Shown in pieces: positions 60,667 to 64,000 of a stretch of DNA of 64,000 bases; the stretch's first letter is position 1; each line of letters begins with the position of its first letter. This DNA is from Dawidia soli (GTDB taxonomy: Bacteria > Bacteroidota > Bacteroidia > Cytophagales > Cyclobacteriaceae), in assembly GCF_018598185.1 (NCBI RefSeq), contig NZ_JAHESC010000001.1, positions 1-64,000 on the forward strand, given 5' to 3'. The notes beneath the pieces were generated by a model. The model was given only the letters and a program-made list of their open reading frames with translations, had not been told where the DNA came from and did not search any database. The position numbers and the translations under genes are program-made.

Positions 60667-61264
60667 ATGAAAACCACATTCTTCCTTCTCCTCCAATTTT
60701 CACTATTGACAACCTCCGCACAAGAAGCGTCCCCCCCACAGCACCAACCACGCGACACCATACACCTACAAACAGACCTTTACACACCCCCGCGCAAAGC
60801 ACGTTGGATAAACGCAACAAAAGCACCGGTCATGCTCACCGCCCTAAGCCTCTTTTCCTTTACCGATAACGAAACATTCGATCGGGAAGAGTTCAAGGAA
60901 GCGCGGGATGAAGTAACGCCCGCATTCCGGCATCACGCCGACAACTACCTTCAGTACGCGCCCATCGCAGCGGTATACGGCTTGAACCTGGCCGGTATAA
61001 AAAGCAGGAACGACCTGGCCAACCGCACCGCGCTCATCATCAAGTCGGAGCTCCTGGTAGCGGCCATCACATTTCCGCTAAAGAAGATCACCGCCGTGCC
61101 CCGGCCGGACACAGACGAACGCAATTCGTTCCCCTCCGGCCACACCGCCACAGCCGTGTCGCAGCCACGTTCATGGCAAAAGAATATGGACTGGCAAATG
61201 GTATAGCATAGGAGCCTATACCGTGGCAACCGGCGCCACAAACGAAACCACACACAGACCTTAG
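60667..61264 (+). pseudogene. PAP2 superfamily phosphatase, frameshifted and truncated
   Basis: Starts as a normal exported PAP2 protein: signal peptide MKTTFFLLLQFSLLTTSAQ, then a helical part, phosphatase motif 1 KKITAVPRPD and motif 2 SFPSGHTATAV. Directly after this the frame shifts: the next codons in another frame read AATFMAKEYGLANG, and after a second shift WYSIGAYTVATGA follows, both as expected for PAP2. Both pieces together need at least two small indels. The third motif with the catalytic His is missing because the sequence then ends at 61264. The original frame stops at 61206. So this gene cannot make a working enzyme. Confidence 0.8.
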
Positions 61265-61405
61265 TCGTGCCGTCATACGATGGAACAACGGGCCGGACCG
61301 GGAAAACATCGTGTTATTCGCCCAATACCTTACATACGCCGGGATCTCGTCACGGCGAAGGCCGAAAAAACCGGGAGGTGCAACACGATTGCACGGAATT
61401 TGACC

Positions 61406-61413
61406 TATATTTG
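61406..61413 (+). promoter_or_regulatory. -7 promoter element close to GTG start
   Basis: TATATTTG matches TAnnTTTG and ends five bases before the GTG start of the DUF6660 gene. If used, the transcript would have almost no leader. Confidence 0.4.
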
Positions 61414-61418
61414 CCGAC

Positions 61419-61736
61419 GTGAGAACGGTGTGTTTCATATTAGCAGTTATTTTAACGGTCCTGGCATGCATGCCATGTTCCGACGGCGACACCTGTGCAG
61501 ACGAAACGAAAGCCGATACCTCGCTGGTAATTTCCGGTCACGATCACTCCACCGACGAAGCCGACTTCTGCTCACCCTTCTGCGTATGCAGCTGCTGCAG
61601 CGTACAGATCACACAACCGTCGTATTTCCATTTCGTTGTCTTTAATCCCGCATACACCGGCGAACCCGCCACTCCACTCAAACATCTTTTCCAATCGGTT
61701 GATCTGTCGATCTGGCAACCACCCAGGATAAGCTAG
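61419..61736 (+). CDS. DUF6660-like small Cys/His-rich exported protein
   Basis: A 105-residue protein with a signal/lipoprotein-like N terminus (RTVCFILAVILTVLACMPCS), then a Cys- and His-rich mature part (CSDGDTCADETKAD, SGHDHSTDEADFCSPFCVCS, CCSVQI). This kind of small protein often directly precedes CzcC/CzcA-type efflux genes in Bacteroidota. The Cys/His clusters could bind metal. The start codon is GTG; no ATG is available at a suitable place. The CzcA-like gene follows after 152 bases. Confidence 0.7.
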   Translation: MRTVCFILAVILTVLACMPCSDGDTCADETKADTSLVISGHDHSTDEADFCSPFCVCSCCSVQITQPSYFHFVVFNPAYTGEPATPLKHLFQSVDLSIWQPPRIS

Positions 61737-61888
61737 CACGCATCCATGCTATTTTCTCAGGGGCACGATGAACCGGCTTCTGGCGTAAGCATTTCCCATG
61801 ACGATATACAGGCAAAGCGTCCTTACGGCTCGTCAGCTTGCGCGCGATCGGTCACCGTCATCCCCGTCATTCAACACGATCGGTAATT

Positions 61889-64000
61889 ATGATAGACAAG
61901 ATCATTTATTTTTCAATAAAGAATAAGCTCATCGTCGGCCTGCTCACGCTCGGGCTGGTGGCATGGGGCATCTTTTCGCTTACCCGGCTACCCGTCGATG
62001 CCGTGCCCGACATCACCAACAACCAGGTGCAGGTCATTACACTGTCGCCTTCGCTCGCCGCGCAGGAAGTAGAGCGCCTCATCACCTTTCCCATCGAGCA
62101 GGCCATGGCCGTCATCCCCGAGATCACCGAGGTACGGTCGGTCTCCCGCTTCGGTCTCTCCTCCGTCACGATCGTCTTTCACGACGACGCAGACATCTAT
62201 TGGGCGCGGCAGCAGGTGAACGAAAAGCTCACCGAAGCAAAAGAAAATATACCGGCGGGCATCGGCACACCCGAAATGGCACCGGTATCGACCGGCCTGG
62301 GTGAAATATACCAGTACGTCATCCACGCCAAACCCGGATACGAGCAAAAATACGACGCCATGGAACTCCGCACCATCCAGGATTGGATCGTGCGCCGCCA
62401 GCTGCTGGGAACACCCGGCATTGCCGAAGTAAATAGCTTTGGCGGGTATCTCAAACAGTACGAGATCGCCCTGAACCCCGACAAGCTGCGCAGCTATAAC
62501 CTCGGCATCACCGACATCTTTACCGCCCTCGAACGCAACAACCAAAACACCGGCGGCTCGTACATCGACAAGAAACCGAGTGCCTGGTTCATTCGCAGCG
62601 AAGGCCTGATCACCTCCATGGGCGACATCGAACAGATTGTAGTGCATAATACAACGTCAGGGCTACCGGTACTGGTTCGCGATGTGGCCGAAGTCCGCTT
62701 CGGCACCGCCAACCGCTACGGCGCCCTCACCTGGAACGACGAGGGTGAGAAGGTGGGCGCCATCATCATGATGCTCAAGGGAGAGAACTCCAACGAAGTG
62801 GTGAAACGCGTGAAAGCGCGCATGGAACAGATCAAAAAGACCCTGCCCGAAGGAGTGGAGATAGAAGCCTTTATAGACCGGAGTGAATTCGTAGGACGCG
62901 CCGTACACACCGTGTCCCGCAACCTGGTAGAAGGCGCCCTGATCGTGATCTTTGTGCTCGTCCTGTTCCTCGGCAACCTGCGGGCGGGCCTGATCGTGGC
63001 GTCGGTCATACCGTTGGCCATGCTCTTCGCCGTCGCGCTCATGCACGCCTTTGGCGTGTCGGGCAACCTGATGAGCCTGGGCGCGATCGACTTCGGCATC
63101 ATCGTCGACGGCGCCGTCATCGTCGTGGAGGCGACCATGCACCACCTGGGCATGCGCCCCGCGGGCCGGCTCACACAAGAACAGATGGACGACGAAGTCT
63201 ACGACTCCGCCCGCAAGATCAGAAGCGCCGCCGCCTTTGGCGAGATCATCATTCTGATCGTATACCTGCCCATCCTGGCGTTGGTAGGTATCGAAGGAAA
63301 AATGTTTCGGCCCATGGCACAGACCGTAGGCTTCGCCATCCTGGGCGCCTTCATACTTTCGCTGACCTATATCCCCATGATGTCGGCATGGATCCTGAGC
63401 AAGGACATCACGCACACGAAGAACATCTCCGACAGGATCATGGACTTCTTCCAGCGGATCTATACACCCGTCATCCGCGGCGCATTGCGCAGCAAAGCCC
63501 TGGTCGTGGCCGCATCGGTAGCGATACTGGTCGTGGCTCTGGTCGTTTTCCTGCGCCTGGGTGGCGAATTTATACCCACCCTGGAAGAAGGAGACTTCGC
63601 CGCCGAAACCCGGTTGCTGACCGGCAGCTCGCTCTCGCAGACCGTCGATAAAGTTACCCAGGCGTCGGCCATCCTGATGAAGCAGTTCCCCGAGGTGAAA
63701 CGCGTCATCGGAAAGATCGGCGCCGCCGAGATCCCGACAGACCCCATGCCGATGGAAGCCTGCGACCTGACCATCATTCTGAAAGACAAGCAGGAGTGGA
63801 CATCGGCAAAAACACGAGAGGAACTGGCCGACAAAATGTCGGACGCCCTAAAAGCCATCCCCGGTGTAAACTTCGGCTTCTCACAACCCATCCAGTTGCG
63901 CTTTAACGAGCTTATTTCAGGCGTACGACAAGATGTAGGCATCAAGATCTTCGGCGAAGACCTGGAGCAGCTCACACAGCTCTCGCAAAAGATCGGCGGC
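61889..64000 (+). CDS. CzcA/CusA family heavy-metal efflux RND transporter (partial)
   Basis: Begins at ATG 61889 and stays open to the window end (704 codons of about 1,030-1,450). First helix KLIVGLLTLGLVAWGIFSL, then the periplasmic porter domain with RLPVDAVPDITNNQVQVITL, the HME-RND signature ALVVFLRLGGEFIPTLEEGD and the family motif GAIDFGIIVDGAVIVVEATM with the acidic charge-relay residues in a membrane helix. It exports divalent (Czc) or monovalent (Cus) metals by proton exchange. The adaptor and outer membrane partners are not upstream and would have to be beyond the window. No Shine-Dalgarno site. Confidence 0.95.
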   Translation, partial: MIDKIIYFSIKNKLIVGLLTLGLVAWGIFSLTRLPVDAVPDITNNQVQVITLSPSLAAQEVERLITFPIEQAMAVIPEITEVRSVSRFGLSSVTIVFHDDADIYWARQQVNEKLTEAKENIPAGIGTPEMAPVSTGLGEIYQYVIHAKPGYEQKYDAMELRTIQDWIVRRQLLGTPGIAEVNSFGGYLKQYEIALNPDKLRSYNLGITDIFTALERNNQNTGGSYIDKKPSAWFIRSEGLITSMGDIEQIVVHNTTSGLPVLVRDVAEVRFGTANRYGALTWNDEGEKVGAIIMMLKGENSNEVVKRVKARMEQIKKTLPEGVEIEAFIDRSEFVGRAVHTVSRNLVEGALIVIFVLVLFLGNLRAGLIVASVIPLAMLFAVALMHAFGVSGNLMSLGAIDFGIIVDGAVIVVEATMHHLGMRPAGRLTQEQMDDEVYDSARKIRSAAAFGEIIILIVYLPILALVGIEGKMFRPMAQTVGFAILGAFILSLTYIPMMSAWILSKDITHTKNISDRIMDFFQRIYTPVIRGALRSKALVVAASVAILVVALVVFLRLGGEFIPTLEEGDFAAETRLLTGSSLSQTVDKVTQASAILMKQFPEVKRVIGKIGAAEIPTDPMPMEACDLTIILKDKQEWTSAKTREELADKMSDALKAIPGVNFGFSQPIQLRFNELISGVRQDVGIKIFGEDLEQLTQLSQKIGG

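Noticed and set aside
12-63990. tRNA, rRNA, insertion sequences or prophage genes
   Set aside because: Looked for conserved rRNA blocks, tRNA cloverleaf ends (CCA, T-loop GGTTCRA) and transposase motifs; none was convincing, although short tRNA genes could be missed by eye.

Overview
The window is a stretch of a Bacteroidota chromosome, probably a soil or environmental Cytophagales/Chitinophagales-like bacterium. The evidence is a SusC/SusD pair with its own ECF sigma factor and FecR anti-sigma factor, a 7TMR-DISM histidine kinase, a DUF4369-thioredoxin protein, few Shine-Dalgarno sites, and promoters of the Bacteroidota type (TTTG, about 19 bases, TAnnTTTG). I saw no rRNA, tRNA, transposase, prophage or CRISPR array. 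Base composition is moderately GC-rich throughout, with AT-rich gaps between genes.

Layout. 1-9.2 kb: a SIMPL-domain protein, a RidA protein, two Crp/Fnr regulators, a marR-rph operon (rph is a rifamycin phosphotransferase, not a PEP synthase), an AhpD-like protein and a LytS/LytTR two-component pair. 9.3-15.7 kb: a thioredoxin-like lipid- or envelope-directed protein, a Trp/Tyr-rich DUF6600 protein with a Gln/Arg tail, a LysR/Old Yellow Enzyme divergent pair, an 11-bp phased repeat and a Cys/Met-metabolism PLP enzyme. 15.8-22.0 kb: one leftward operon rpiB-gnd-zwf-pgl (complete oxidative pentose phosphate branch) followed by a glucosaminidase and a polysaccharide deacetylase lipoprotein. 22.1-27.9 kb: a class A beta-lactamase with Arg in the KTG box, a 2-hydroxyacid dehydrogenase, a large orphan sensor kinase and a vitamin K-dependent-carboxylase-like (HTTM) membrane protein.

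28.1-41.1 kb is the most interesting region. A roughly 300-nt stretch with strong RNA-like folding (two GNRA-loop hairpins in a closed three-way junction) lies just before an ECF sigma factor. Then follow FecR, SusC, SusD, a strong terminator, and five genes that look like a periplasmic degradation pathway: a Tat-exported SelA-like PLP enzyme, a Tat-exported RidA, an exported amidohydrolase, an exported RraA-like aldolase, and a BASS-family sodium symporter, closed by a terminator. The composition suggests TonB-dependent uptake of an N-acylated amino acid or amino-sugar acid, stepwise breakdown outside the inner membrane, and import of a keto acid product. The order of steps is inference.

41.2-54 kb: small hypothetical genes, a CinA-like protein, an M13 metallopeptidase, a PQQ-type sugar dehydrogenase, a histone H1-like basic protein, a GAF kinase, AraC/PEBP/SDR genes, an iron permease-like protein, a cytochrome P450, and an XRE/membrane-protein pair with a clear palindromic operator. 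54-64 kb: a ClC channel, an LTA-synthase-like sulfatase, an OmpR/HisKA two-component pair, a DUF6660 protein and a CzcA-type metal efflux pump running off the end. This last part also holds three decayed genes (an HD-hydrolase tail, an outer-membrane protein remnant and a frameshifted PAP2 phosphatase), so it seems to be undergoing gene loss.
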